Below the pieces are notes generated by a model. That model was not told where the DNA came from, made no database searches, and saw only the letters and a list, made by a program, of their open reading frames with translations. Below are positions 34,521-45,985 of a stretch of DNA of 64,000 nt, one piece after another (within the stretch, counting starts at the first letter, position 1; the number at the start of each line of letters is the position of its first letter). The stretch lies in the NCBI GenBank assembly GCA_037954665.1, contig JBBMOL010000101.1, forward strand, positions 1,488,001 to 1,552,000. Direction: 5' to 3'. The translations under genes and the position numbers were made by a program. Origin of the DNA: Laguncularia racemosa. Taxonomy: Eukaryota; Streptophyta; Magnoliopsida; Myrtales; Combretaceae.

Positions 34521-36157
34521 CAAAATGAAATTTCCAATGTTGCATGGAAAGTAAAACTCCCTCAATCTCTCCATTTTTGAGGAAAATGAAATAGACTATT
34601 CTGTAATATAGTTGAGCACTCTCTTGTAAGCATCACAGGCTCTGCATCATCAATCTTCCTTTTCTTCATAAATAACTCCTTAATGAATTTAGCATACGAT
34701 GGCATGCTTTAGAGTGCTTCTGCAAATGGGATGTTGATCTGAAGGTTTTTTTAGAACATTAAGAAATTTGGAAAATTAAGCATTTAACTATTGTTACTTT
34801 AGTCTCCCAAGGAATGGAACTGGAGGAACATATGGTTTCACCTTTAATGGCTTGGGCTCTAATTCCTCCAATTTCTACCTCCCTTTATCTTTCTTTTCTA
34901 TCTCTTCATTGTCAAGATTTTGCTCTTCCTCACTTGATTCTCCAAGTTGCCTACCATTCCTCAACATGATCGCATTCACACTTTTGGGACTCTTTTCAAT
35001 GTTGCTTGGCAAAGACCTTAATGGTCTGTTGCTCAACTATTGTGACATCTGAACCAATTATGCTTTGAAATTTCAAATAAAAGCTTATTGATTTTGCAAC
35101 ATGGTGTCAATTTTCTGCATGCAACTTATCATGAGCTCCTCTAAATTTAATTGCTTTAGTTGAGGTGGTGTATTCAGACTTAGTGTCTAATTCTAGAATT
35201 CAAGTAATAGTCTCAAAACATTATTCTCTTTTCTCCATGAAAGGTTTAGATTATTCCTTTAGCTAGGATTACATGTGCTCAAATATGATCCTTGATTACT
35301 CCTCTGAAAATTATTAACAAAACTAACTTGCCTAGAAGCACCACTTGATGATGTTGATGTAAATGGGTTTCCAACTGAGCACTCATTAATAGCATGTGGA
35401 CCTGTACACAACTCACAAGAAACAACTAGATTAGCATTAAAAGAATTAGATGTAATGAGTTTACTTAACTATGTAGTGAGTTGTGCAAATTGAGCAGCCA
35501 AATTTGAAATTGAGTCATCTCATTCACTACTATAGGTCTAGGTCTTGTCCTTTCATTCTGCCAAGTATATGCATTAGAGGCCATTTCTTCTATCAATCGA
35601 TACGCTTGCTCACATGACTTGCTCATTAATGTACCTCCTGTTGTAGCATCCACCATTGATCTAGATGCAGCTTCTAAACCATTATAAAATGTCTAAACTA
35701 TGAGCTAAGTGCGTAGCCCGTGGGGTGGACACTTCCTCAATGCTTCCTTATATCTCTCCTAAGCATCATAAAGTGATTACTCCTCCATCTAAACAAAATT
35801 TGTGATGTCATTTCTAAGCTTTGCGGTCCATATAGGTAGAAAGAACCTTAAAAGAAACTTTTCAAAAAGTTGACTCCAAGTAATTATCAACTCTTATGCC
35901 ATTGAATTTAACTAGCTTCTCACCTTATCACATAGAGAAAAAGGAAAAAGTCTCAATTTGATTACGTCATCTAACACTCCATTACTCTTGAAAGTATCAC
36001 AAATTTGGAGGAACACTACAATGTACTCGTTAGGATCCTCATGTGGTAATCCTCCAAATTCATTCGTTTGGACCATCTAAATGAGTGTGGGTTTAAGCTC
36101 AAAATTATTGGCTTGAATAGTTGGTCTCCTAATCATAGAACCTCTAATTTTAGGCAT
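34521..36157 (-). pseudogene. Gypsy gag remnant of the host element
   Basis: Starting at an ATG near 36157, the minus strand reads a gag like that of the young element: FGGLPHEDPNEYI, LRLFPFSL, KCPPHGL and MVDATTGGTLMSKSCEQAY (frame 35656-35465). A Cys/His knuckle-like stretch follows near 35430-35390. Stops occur roughly every 100 bases. The linker after 34850 is rich in Ser, Glu and Lys. Confidence 0.75.
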
Positions 36158-36298
36158 TGCATATTCCCCTAAAACTCTACCATTATCTACTAGTTGATTA
36201 TTTTCCTATACGATTTCAATATTCTCTAACTCAATTTAATTTCTATTATCTCTTAATAACCAATGGAAGGTAAGCTCTATCTTTGGATCAAATGGCAT
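36158..36298 (-). other. Gypsy leader segment, outer part
   Basis: Noncoding leader between the gag ATG and the MITE. It includes the MITE target-site copy AATGGCAT at 36291-36298. Confidence 0.5.
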
Positions 36299-36961
36299 TA
36301 GGGGTGGGTGTAGTTCGGTTCGACACAATTTGTCTTTCAAACTAAATTGACTTGTATATTATAGTTCAATTTTTTTCCTAAATCGAACTTATCCATACAA
36401 TTCAGTTTATAATTTTTTTGAACCTAAAAAAATAGTTCAGTTCATAGTTCAAACCGTTTTTACACTTGTTATTAATTTTATTCTATCTATAAGTCAATAA
36501 GTCATGAAAAATTGTATTTGATATAAAATAAAATTATTTATTATCATTTCTCCGATATCATTCATCATCTTTAATGCTCATTTGATATACTTAAAAATGT
36601 TTCATTATCTCTTTTAAAGTTGTTATGATTTCTATATTAGTCAATAAATAAAATTATAAAATAAAAAATAGTAAATTACTTGATAAAAATCAAATAAGAG
36701 GAAAAATTAAATAACCAACCTAAAATCCTCTTTTTTTAATCATACATTTTGTAGATTTTTACTGCCATTTTTTTTCTTTACTTCCCATGGTTTAAAATGA
36801 TTCGGTTCGGTTTGTTATTTTTTTTTCAAACCTAAAAAAAATAGTTCGATTCGATTCATAAATTTTTTGAACATAAAAAGATGATTTGAACCAAATTTAT
36901 GGTTTGGATTGATTTGATTCAGTTCAGCTCACAATTCGATCAGTTTTTTTGCCCACCCCTA
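36299..36961. mobile_element. hAT-type MITE, 663 bp
   Basis: The element starts TAGGGGTGGGTG and ends GCCCACCCCTA, giving a terminal inverted repeat of about 10-12 bp. It is flanked by a perfect 8-bp target-site duplication, AATGGCAT (36291-36298 and 36962-36969). The size, AT-rich body with repeated GTTCGGTT/AACCGA-like words, and lack of coding capacity fit a non-autonomous hAT element. It sits in the leader of the Athila-like gypsy. Confidence 0.88.
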
Positions 36962-37160
36962 AATGGCATAAGTTCCAAGCTTCTACTTCTTTACATCAAC
37001 CACCTACAAGAGAAAATAGAAACAAACGTAATAAACTAAAACTAAAAAGAGACTAAAATAATTATGACTAAAATTAAAGCAAGAAAACAAATAAAATAAC
37101 AAAAGGATTTTTTTTTCTCAGACTAAAAACATAATCAAAGCGGTTTAATATTAATTTCAA

Positions 37161-37178
37161 CCCCTGACAACGGCGCCA
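37161..37178 (-). other. Primer-binding site (tRNA-Asp type) of the Athila-like element
   Basis: On the minus strand TGGCGCCGTTGTCAGGGG immediately follows the LTR end. It differs by one base from TGGCGCCGTTGCCGGGG-type sites typical of Athila and Tat elements. Confidence 0.75.
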
Positions 37179-37179
37179 A

Positions 37180-38620
37180 AAACTTAATTCGTGAAAATTT
37201 TATAAATGCAGATACTAGCAAGTATACTAGGTTGATCAAGTAATATAGAAAGAGTATGGTTGTCATTCCCACAAGCATTAAATTAATTATCAAACCAATA
37301 TCAATTTTATTATTATTTAAGCACACACAAAAATTTACTAAAATTAATATATATATATATACACCAATACTAATTAAAACTAGCTATGAAATTAAAATGA
37401 TTACTAAAATAGACCTTTCCTAATTTAATTAATAAAGATGTGGGAAAATTGAATCCACCTAATATACTAATTGCATTGTACGTAAATTATAATTATATTT
37501 AGCTATTTGGCTATTTTGGTGAATTTGCTAAAGTTCTTTATGTCCCTTTCGAGTTCTAAAGTCCTTTTTATGATATAATAATTTAAATCATTTTCTGAAT
37601 TGTTAAATTATCAATCAACTAAATTAATTTCCTAAATTCCTCTAATCAAATTAAAATAGATTCAAATTTACAATTACTCCTCATTTGAATCGTAATTGAC
37701 TAGTGTCATAAATTAATTTCTTCTAAATTTTCTTTAATTAGAAAATCATAAAAATACCACATTAAACCTTAATTGCAAATTCATTTCAATCAAAAATAGC
37801 AAATCTTCCAATTAAACTAAATTAATTGAACAAGAATTGTAACTAGTCCTAAACCCCCTTCAAGTTCAATAAGACATTTTATTATCATATGTTTTGAGCC
37901 CTAAACATACAATTAAAGCATCAAGATTTATAACAAGAATAATTTAAATATATTATAATAGAATAATAAATACGAATTAATAATTAGGATTTATTAATCC
38001 CCACACAAAAGAATTTAATACATGATTAAATCAAGAAAATATACACATAATCCATATAATAATTCATTAAAGGAACTGTTAAAAAACTGATATTTTTAAT
38101 TTATAGTGTATAAAGAAATCACCCAGATTTAAAATCTTGATTGCATCCGTGCATGAATTCTCCTATTCCGTTCCTCCATTCTTCCTTTTTCAGATGCCTT
38201 CTCTGTTCGTCTGATGGAACTTGTAGAATTGTCTTCGTTATTCTCGTCTCACGGTCTATTCTCCAAGTCTCGTACGGCGTCTTTTCCTGTGGAATTCGTC
38301 GTCCATACGTTCACTTTGGCCGTTCTTTTTTTTTTTTTTTTTTTTTTACGTTATTCTCTTTTCCTTTTTTTTTTCTTTTTTCTTTTTTTTTTCAGTTTCT
38401 GATTTCCCTTCACTAGCATGTGACTATGCTTTCTTTCAAATTTAATTGCTATCAATTGTTTCAATAGACTTCTATTTTCATTATTGTCAACGATTTGTGG
38501 ATTCTTCTAGATGATGGCTCATAAAAACATGCTAGCCTATATCCTTGGCTTCTTGACCATCATTAAACCCAGTTCACTCCTCGTCTCTTTCATCATTGAT
38601 TCGGACCTATGATCCCATCA
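37180..38620 (-). repeat. 5' LTR of the Athila-like element
   Basis: Bounded inside by the primer-binding site and outside by TGATGGGATCATAGG, read on the minus strand at 38620. No second copy exists in the window, so the outer limit rests on the TG start alone. It contains a T-rich low-complexity tract at 38328-38392 and a short TA run near 37346-37361. The frames at 38141-38416 are low-complexity translations of the T-run, not genes. Confidence 0.6.
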
Positions 38621-38734
38621 GGAAAAATTTAATGAACTAGTTACGTTGATAATATAGCTTTCAGACCGCGAGAGATAAGGAAAAGAAATTAAGCTCAACC
38701 ATGTGCCTATCCCCTAAGGAGAGAAAATTTCAAT
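38621..38734. other. Short spacer between gypsy and copia elements
   Basis: 114 bp of sequence that belongs to neither neighbour as far as I can see. Confidence 0.5.
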
Positions 38735-39026
38735 TGTTGAAATTTAACACCAACTTAGGGAAGCCATATTTGATCATTTCTTTAGTTGTTTGTTTAGATT
38801 ACATTTTGAACATTTCTTTAGACATATGTTTAGATTATTTGTAGCAAAATCTAGAGTTAGCTTTTACTATAAAGTTGATATCTTTTAGTTTTCCTAGTTT
38901 TTAGTAATTAGTTGAGATTGTTAGTAACAACGATCCCTAAACTCATGGATTTGTAAGCCTATATAAAGGTCATTTCGTTTCATTGAATAAATAAAGTATT
39001 GCCTTCTTGTACTCTATTTTTCAATG
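38735..39026 (+). repeat. 5' LTR of the old copia element
   Basis: About 292 bp, with the TATA-like AGCCTATATAAAGG (38957-38970) and AATAAATAAAG (38985-38996), a likely promoter and poly(A) signal. Confidence 0.75.
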
Positions 39027-39029
39027 TTG

Positions 39030-39041
39030 TGGTATCAAAGC
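39030..39041 (+). other. Copia primer-binding site
   Basis: TGGTATCAAAGC, one mismatch to the initiator-Met primer site, located directly after the 5' LTR. Confidence 0.75.
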
Positions 39042-39094
39042 AGGTCCATTGTAGATGTTTTATACAAATTCAATAAGAGCTTTCTATTGATAAG

Positions 39095-40165
39095 ATGGAC
39101 AATCTTCAAGTTGTTGGTGGAATTAAACAGCTCAACAATTCAAACTACAACTCTTGGTCTACACACATAAGTTTATACCCATAAGGCCATGACTCATGAG
39201 AAATTGTCAACGAAAGTGAAGTTACGAAACCACAAGCAAAAGCTACACATGGTACACTATGGAAATGGAAGATTAAAGCAAGCAAAATAATGTTTGCTAT
39301 GAAAACAATAGTTGAAGAAGATATGCTAGAGCACATATAGGATGCTAAAACTTCCATAGATGCTTGGGATATGTTCGCCAAGTTGTTTTCAAAGAAGAAT
39401 GATATAGGCTTCAACTTTTAGAGAGTGAGTTATTGTCGGTAGAACAACACAACAAGACAATTGCTCTCATTGCAACAATATCACAACCAATTGATTATGC
39501 AAAAGATTAGATTGTTGACTTTAGCTGCTTAAATCATATGATCAGTGACATTGAAAAGCTACAAAATCTATCTAAGTATAGGAAGTCGTGTGAATGTGAT
39601 AGCAAACAACTTAAAGCTACCGATAGCCCACATCGGTAATACAACAATCTCTCCATAGAATAATAAAGAAGTATCACTTCAAATGTGTGCCATGTTCTAG
39701 CCTTCTAGGTATGAAGAAAAATTTACTTTCAATAGCGCAACTAACATCTTTGGGTCTTTTCGTTTTATTTAGCCCATAAGATGTAAAGGTGTACTGTGAT
39801 CTCAAGATTTCAAAAAATACAACAATTAAGGGACAAAGACAAGAATTTGTTTATGTGATGTCAGTGAAGACTACATATGTAGATAAAACCTAAAGGAATG
39901 GAACCATAGATTTGTGGCACATGAGATTAAGTCATGTTAGCTACTCCAAGAAAAGGGTGATGTCAACGGAGACTACATATGTAGATAAAACACAAGAGAA
40001 TGAAATAATAGATTTGTGGCACATGAGATTAAGAATGCTATTAAGTGTATTTTTGTAGGATATGACAATCAAAGTAAAGGGTGGAGATGTTGTGATCCAC
40101 CAACTAGAAAGTGCTACATATCCTGAAAGGTGGTGTTTGATGAAGCTTCCTCATGGTGGTCCTCA
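39095..40165 (+). pseudogene. Copia gag, pre-integrase and integrase fragments
   Basis: The ATG at 39095 starts MDNLQVVGGIKQLNNSNYNSW, the conserved copia gag opening. The gag region (DAWDMFAKLFSKKNDI) decays by stops after about 39420. Near 39700-39900 the pre-integrase block IDLWHMRLSH is readable. It occurs twice because of a duplication, and the copy joins directly to KCIFVGYDNQSKGWR, which lies after the integrase core. The catalytic integrase core is therefore deleted. Confidence 0.75.
39856..40033 (+). repeat. Direct duplication (76-bp units, period 102 bp) inside the copia
   Basis: Units 39856-39931 and 39958-40033 share TGATGTCA, GACTACATATGTAGATAAAA and ATAGATTTGTGGCACATGAG. They differ at roughly 10 positions. 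The duplication lies exactly at the edge of the integrase-core deletion. Confidence 0.9.
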
Positions 40166-40399
40166 AGGAATTGTGGCTAGACTTAAATGGCTCTAAAGAT
40201 GTGTTATAGTCTTCTCAAAATTCAGTTGAGTTTAGATGGAGTTGCAAGTACAAATGATGATAGTAATGTTGAAGAAGGTGTACCTCAAAGTCCTTGGCAA
40301 ACCGGTGTGTATGAGTAACAAAACAAAGAAGGTGAGACTAGTGAGGTAGAAACATTGATTTTACTCAAAAAATCAACTAAAGTCAGAAAGCTAAATCCC

Positions 40400-41647
40400 A
40401 AAAATGCCAATGTTACCATAGTAGAAGAAGTAGATGAAAAAGAACCAAAGACATTTGAAGAAGTGTTTCAAGATCTAAAGTGGATTAAAGATGTGGAAGA
40501 GGAGATCACTGCATTAAAGAAAAATTAAACTATGGAGCTTGTGTCAAAGCCAAGAGATGTGAAGCATATTTCCTAGAAACGGGTCATTAAGATAAATTTC
40601 TACAGTAATTAATCAATTGAAAGTTGAGGGTTCTCTCAACAATATGGATTAGACTATGAAAGAAACATTTAGTCTAGTTGCAAAGCTTACAACTATTCGA
40701 GTCTTACTTGTACTTGCAGCTAGCAAAAAATGGAACTTTTAGCAGATGGATATCAAAAATGAGTTTTTGCATGGGGAGCTAGATCGAGAAATTTATATGA
40801 TTCATCTAATGGGTTTTCAGAATCATGATCATCTTGAATATGTGTGTAAACTTCAAAAGGCACTATATGGATTAAAACAGGCATCGAGGGCCTGGTATGG
40901 CAAGATTGTTGAATTTCTTATTCATAATGATTTTCGATAACGCTTGTAGATTCTAGCTTATACGTCAAAGCTAATAAAGGGAAGTTAGCTATCAGATTAG
41001 TGTATGTGGATTATTTAATCATAAAAGGAGATGACAATGAAGAAATTCTTTAAATAAAGGAAAATCCATCGGTTTAGTTTCAAATGGAAGAGCTTGGACA
41101 CCTCAAGCATTTTCTTAGCTTAAAGATTAATTGCATACAAGAAAGAATCTTTCTCCATTAGCAAAAGCATTCTAGAGATTTGCTAAAGAAGTTTGGCATG
41201 TTTAATTGCAAACTAATTTCAACTCCAAAGGAGTCGAATGCTAAAATATGTGCTCTTGAAGGGAGGGATTTAGAAGATGCAATAATGTATCGACAATTAG
41301 TTGGGAGCCTGAATTACTTAACTCTAACCAGAGTTGATATTTCTTATATAGCTAGTGTAATGAGTAGGTACATACAAAACCTAAAGAAGCCTCGCTTGGA
41401 AGCAATGCGATGATTTTTAAGATATATGAAGAATACACTTGATTATGGTATTCTATATAAAAAAAGGTGGAGATTGCAAATTAGTTGGTTATTGTGAAGC
41501 TGATTTTACAGGAGACCATGATACCTTACATTCAACTATAGGATATGTTTTTATGCTTGGAACAGGAATAGTTTCTTGGTGCACTAAGAGGTAGCAAACT
41601 ATATATTTGTCCATAGCTAAAGTAAAATATTAGGTAGCAACAATGGC
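40400..41647 (+). pseudogene. Copia reverse transcriptase and RNase H, first part
   Basis: RT blocks in order: the QMDIKNEFLHGELDREIYM region (frame 40746-40940), KLQKALYGLKQASRAWYGKI, and RLVYVDYLIIKGDD, where the catalytic YVDD has become YVDY (near 40997). Frame 41180-41413 carries the connection to RNase H with RQLVGSLNYLTLTRVDISYI. The RNase H block EYxAATMA ends at 41647, where the gypsy derivative begins. The lost Asp and many stops exclude activity. Confidence 0.85.
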
Positions 41648-42549
41648 TGATGTGCCTATCCAATTGGATAGCAAGCACATTAATCACAAGGTGTGAACAA
41701 CCAACTCCCTCAACAAAATGGCGTGTCGAAATCACTTCAAATTAGAATCCAATTCACGAGTTTTGGAACACTAAATGGATGTAAGAACAAACAATTGTAT
41801 AATCTTCAATGGAACAACACGCAAATGAACTAGAATTCAATCTCAAATTGAAATGATCAAATCTGAAATATACAACCCTAATTCACGTGATAAATAAGTA
41901 ACCAACAAATTGTACTTAGATATTACTCACTAAACACAATTTGTAAACAACAAAAGTAAGATTGATATGACTTAAATCCATTCAAGTTGATTCTCGCCAC
42001 AATTTTACAAAGAAATTGATAAGAGATCTTTGTATGCAAAGAATGAACCCTCATGGCACAAAGTGTTTGTTTTTCTCAAAATGTCAAAAGCTCCCTAAAA
42101 ACCCTAGAAAGCAAGTATTTATACTTGCTCCTATTAGGGTAAAAAATACACCAAAAATTACAAAGATGCCACTTAAGTGGCCGGTTCCCAAAACACAAAT
42201 TACAAATACAAAATAAAATGATCGGTTCTCATAAGCAATAATTACAAATACAAATGGTCTTCAAGTGATCGATTCTTCACTTCAATTGAACATATTGTGG
42301 ATCGATTCTTCTTTGACTTATGTAGGTCCATGAATAACCCACAAACTAAGCTTTAGCGAGTTTATCTACCATCTTGTAAAAACCGACAAGTATACCTATT
42401 GGAATGCACAAAAAATATGTAATAGAAAAGAAGTTACTAAATAAATATTTTTGGAGTCGGATTGTTAAAAAAGGACCCTCATCGCCAAATTTTGTAACCC
42501 TTTGGCTCTTACCTTAGCGATAGGTCCTATAGAATTTTGATTCCTATCA
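41648..42549 (-). repeat. 3' LTR of the protease-only gypsy derivative
   Basis: Partner of 44473-45375. The pair differ at roughly 20 of the first 300 positions compared. Confidence 0.9.
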
Positions 42550-42719
42550 TCTCCTCGGGCCTTAGGAAGATTTGCCCTCAAATCTAATAGGTCTTCATGA
42601 ACATCATCAGGTAGATAGAGTGACAAGTTTGTAATATCAAATGTAGTAGAGACTCGGTATCCTCTTAGAAGATTATTTGTAAAAATATCACTACAGTCAC
42701 CCAGTGCTTGAGACGCCAT
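42550..42719 (-). pseudogene. Scrap of gypsy integrase C-terminus next to the 3' LTR
   Basis: The minus strand reads NLSLYLPDDVHEDLLDLRAN directly before the LTR, matching the DLRANxFxxxxxDGNQ ending of related gypsy integrases. An 84-codon open frame spans this scrap and runs into the LTR. The same scrap is recognisable in the element 1835-5824. Confidence 0.6.
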
Positions 42720-42859
42720 AGGGGGTAGTTGCTCTCACCCCTCCATCTCTAAGATATACCTCATCTGCAATACATATAATGGTCTATCATCCGCTACGGT
42801 CTTCCTTAACTCAAACTATCCCACCAATAATGTTTTCTTCTTCCCGATTTTACTTATAT

Positions 42860-43085
42860 GTCTCTGAACCTCTTAGTCCTCTAATGGTTTACTCATCTGC
42901 CTTTGAACCTTTTGGACCTTTGATGGTTGACACATCTGTTTCTGAACCGCTTGGTCCTCTTAAGGTTGACTCATCTAACTATGAACCTCTGGGACCTCTG
43001 ATGGTTGACTCATCTACTTATGAACCTCTTGGTCCTTTAAGAGTTGACTTATTTGTCTTTAAACCTCTTGGACCTCTGATGGTGA
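42860..43085 (-). repeat. 39-bp tandem array, about six units (13-aa repeat)
   Basis: The word GAACC followed by (T/G)CTTGG or similar recurs at 42865, 42905, 42944, 42983, 43022 and 43061 (the last as AAACC) on the plus strand, a 39-bp period. On the minus strand each unit can encode a STIRGPRGS-like 13-residue repeat, with stops in some units. It lies between the protease and the integrase scrap. Confidence 0.88.
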
Positions 43086-43541
43086 CATAAGGTTCAATAC
43101 TATACATTTACCTTCCTGCTGGAACATATAAATATTTCTATAGCCATCATGTAAAACCCTCATGTCATACAACCATGGCCTGCCAAGCAATATATAGGAT
43201 GCACACATAGGAAGAACATCACATTCAATTTCATCATGATATTTATCCTCAATACTGAAAGGTACCTTAGTTCTTTTAGTCACATGGAGACTCCCCTACT
43301 CACTTAACTAATGTAATTTATAGGGTTTTGGATACGGGGTAGTTACGAGTTTCAATTTTGATACTAATGAGGCAGCCACAACATTAGTACAACTACCACC
43401 ATCAATAATAATAACACAAAAATTACCTTGCACCTTACAAGAAGTGTGAAACAAATTTTCTTTTTGCTCATCATCAATGGTTTGAAAAGAAGTCAAGGCT
43501 TGGCGTAGTACACTAGTAGACAAATACAAATCACTTGACAT
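43059..43541 (-). pseudogene. Gypsy aspartic protease with intact DGGS loop
   Basis: Frame 43541-43308 reads VIIIDGGSCTNVVAASLVSK, the intact catalytic loop. After a single stop or frame break it resumes at 43283 with DEIECDVLPMCASYILLGRP and WLYDMRVLHDGYRN, the flap and C-terminal blocks. It is close to complete, broken mainly around 43290. No gag precedes it. Confidence 0.8.
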
Positions 43542-43559
43542 GGTTGCTTACTAACTTCA

Positions 43560-44447
43560 ACAAGCCAACAATACATTTCACCCACACTTCAATTATGGCA
43601 ACGATAAGTAAAAGTAACAATTAAACACTTCTCCAAATAGTAGGTTAATGAATTCAACTAAGCAAAGTGTTCAAACATCACCAATACATAATAACTTCAC
43701 ACTTTAATGCTTGCTTTTAAAATTCAAATTTTAACCATTATAACTCCCTTTCACTCACAGCACATATACACACTTCCACTCCACGTGCAACACCCTTCAC
43801 CATAACACACACAACACAACACATAACACCCTTCACAACACAAACTCACTTCTCCACACACACATACCTTAATCACGGTGCAAGCTTTAAACACAACCTA
43901 TACTTACACTTCACGTGCAGCACCCTTCTACACTCCACAAGACACTCACTTCACCACACAATCACGGTACAACAAGTTCAAATGCTACTCTTAATGAAAT
44001 TTCCCCACAAATGGTAAGAAGTAATTCAAAATTCAAATAGCATTCAATCAATACTACACAATAACATTCTTTAAACTTAATAAATGTGTTTGAATTTCAA
44101 ATAATTTCCTATTCTCCACGCAAGTCAAATCTGGAAATGCAAATGACAGTCCTCAATTTTCGAAACCACAAACAAGTAATTCACTCTTCTTTTGTCTCAA
44201 CGAATGTATCTCCAATTCCGAAACAAGCACAAAGGAAAAACACACCTCCTTCTTCCCTTCTCTTCACGACAAGATCAAGAACAAAAGTGCTACTACAAGA
44301 TCTTCACTTCCACTTCAACAATCAACAAATATAATGCAACAAAAACCACAATCAACTACTACAATTTCACTTCAACAATTCAGATCAAGAAGTCAAATTC
44401 AAGAACCTTAAATGTCAAATGAAATTCACGCAATTCCCCTTCTCAAA
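43560..44447 (-). other. Noncoding leader of the protease-only derivative
   Basis: AC-rich on the plus strand with many CACAC and CACTTC words. No gag domain or zinc knuckle is recognisable on the minus strand. The plus-strand frames 44086-44334 and 44192-44422 are composition artefacts with no family match. Confidence 0.55.
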
Positions 44448-44467
44448 ACCTATGCTCTAATACAAAA
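44448..44467 (-). other. Primer-binding region (tRNA-iMet type) of the protease-only derivative
   Basis: On the minus strand TTGTATTAGAGC follows the LTR end after a few T residues. It matches TGGTATCAGAGC at 10 of 12 bases. Confidence 0.6.
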
Positions 44468-44472
44468 AATTA

Positions 44473-45375
44473 TGATGTGCCTAACTAATTGGATAGCAAA
44501 CACATTAATCACAAGGCGTGAACAACCAACTCCCTTAACAAAATGGCATCTCGAAATCACTTCAAATTGGAATCCAATTCATGAGTTTTGGAACACTAAA
44601 TGGATGTAAAAACAAACAATTGTATAATCTTCAATGGAACAACACGCAAATAAACTAGAATTCAATCTCAAATTGAAATGATCAAATCTAAAATATACAA
44701 CCCTAATTCACGTGATAAATAAGTAACCAATAATTTGTATTTAGATACTACTCACTAAACATAATTTGTAAACAATAAGAGTAAGATTGATATGACTCAT
44801 AATTCACTCAAGTTGATTCTCGCCACAATTTCACAAATAAATTGATAAGAGATCTTTATATGCAAAGGATGAACCCTCACAGCATAAAGTGTTTGTTTTT
44901 CTCAAAATGTGAAAAGCTCCCTAAAAACCCTAGTAAGCAAGTATTTATACTTACTCCAATTAAGGTAAAAAATACACCAAAAATTACAAAGATGCCACTT
45001 AAGTGGCCAGTTCCCAAAACATAAATTACAAATACAAAATAAAATGGTCAATTCTCATAAGCAGCAATTACAAATACAAATGGTTTTCAAGTGGCTGGTT
45101 CTTCACTTCAATTGAACATATTGTGGACTAGTTCTTCTTTGACTTATGTAGGTCCATTAATAACCCACAAACTAAGCTTTAGTGAGTTTATCCACCGTCT
45201 TGTAAAAATCGACAAGTATACCTGTTGGAATGTACAACAAATATGTAATAAAAAAGAAGTTACTAAACAAATATTTTTTGGGTCAGATTGTTCAAAGAGG
45301 ACCCTCATCTCCAAATTTTGTAACCTTTTGGCTCTTGCCCTAGTGATAGGTCCTGTAGAATTTTGATTCCTATCA
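44473..45375 (-). repeat. 5' LTR of the protease-only gypsy derivative
   Basis: Partner of 41648-42549. Confidence 0.9.
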
Positions 45376-45697
45376 ATGGTAGCTTAAGAAAGCCCTTGGC
45401 TTACTCAATTGCTGAAAGATCTATATCAAACAATAGATTATGCAGTTCCATTATATTGTGACAACTAGTTAGCAATATGCTCAGTAGAGAATCCACTTTA
45501 TCATGCAAGAACTAAACTAAACATGTGGCAATTCGTTATCATATTTTATCAAGGGGGAAAAACCTACAAGTAGAAGTTAAGCCAAAATAAATCAAGACAG
45601 AAGACTAAGTTACTGATTTATTCACAAAAGGCTTGAGTGGCAATAAGTTCAAAAACTTTCATCACCAACCAAGTGTAATGAGAAGAACGAAAGATAG
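45376..45697 (+). pseudogene. Copia RNase H, second part
   Basis: After the target-site copy the copia frame resumes: WLTQLLKDLYQTIDYAVPLY, CDN (RNase H Asp), NPLYHARTKHVAIRYH and VTDLFTKGLS, the usual C-terminus of copia RNase H. It is followed by the purine-rich edge of the 3' LTR. Several stops are present. Confidence 0.85.
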
Positions 45698-45985
45698 TGT
45701 TGAGGGGGATTCAACACCAACTTATGGAAGTCATATCTAATAATTTCTTCAGTTATTTTGTTTAGATTATTTTGACCATTTCTTTAGATGTTTGTTTAGA
45801 TTATTTGTTGCAAAATCTACAATTAATTTTCACTATTAAGTTGATATTTTTTAGTTTTCCTATTTTTTGGTAATTAGTTGAGGTTGTTAGTAACAACAAT
45901 CCCTAAACTCATGTGTTTATAAGCATATATAATTTCATTTCATTAAATAAATGAATATCAACTTCTTGTGCTCTATTTTTCAACA
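45698..45985 (+). repeat. 3' LTR of the old copia element
   Basis: Partner of 38735-39026, ending TTTTTCAACA. The GAGGGGGA run near its start is probably the polypurine tract, so the true LTR start may lie about 12 bases further right. Confidence 0.75.

Larger units (their letters stand above)
29048..38620 (-). mobile_element. Athila-like Ty3/gypsy element, 3'-truncated, host of several nested insertions
   Basis: On the minus strand: 5' LTR (38620 to about 37180, starting TGATGGGATCATAGG), a tRNA-Asp-type primer site, gag, protease with an intact DSGSSIN loop, RT, RNase H, and integrase cut at 29048 by the start of the copia LTR. No 3' LTR is present. The integrase C-terminus and the rest of the element are missing, as is the 3' half of the copia, which suggests one deletion took both. 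Insertions within it are a probable solo LTR (about 31534-32930), a collapsed LTR element (33054-34110) and a MITE (36299-36961). All domains carry stops or frameshifts. Confidence 0.82.
41648..45375 (-). mobile_element. Gypsy derivative with protease only (target-site duplication ATGGC/ATGGT)
   Basis: Two LTRs, 41648-42549 and 44473-45375 (902 and 903 bp, about 93% identical by eye), start TGATAGGAATC and end GGCACATCA on the minus strand. ATGGC (41643-41647) and ATGGT (45376-45380) flank it. Minus order: 5' LTR, initiator-Met-type primer site, an AC-rich leader (its plus strand), protease, a 39-bp tandem array, an integrase C-terminal scrap, 3' LTR. Gag, RT, RNase H and the integrase core are absent. 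It sits within the copia RNase H, whose frame resumes at 45376. Confidence 0.88.
38735..45985 (+). mobile_element. Old Ty1/copia element interrupted by a gypsy derivative
   Basis: LTRs lie at about 38735-39026 and 45698-45985 and share CACCAACTTA, TTAGTTTTCCTA, GTTAGTAACAAC and CTCTATTTTTCAA. By eye they are 85-88% identical. The first is followed by an initiator-Met-type primer site. The interior has gag, gag-pre-integrase, an integrase fragment (core deleted), RT and RNase H. The gypsy derivative 41648-45375 splits the RNase H. A purine run, GAGGGGGA, marks the 3' LTR edge. I found no clear target-site duplication for the copia itself. Confidence 0.82.

Noticed and set aside
38141..38416. 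Phe-rich plus-strand frames resembling membrane segments
   Set aside because: They translate a T-rich low-complexity tract in the Athila-like LTR.
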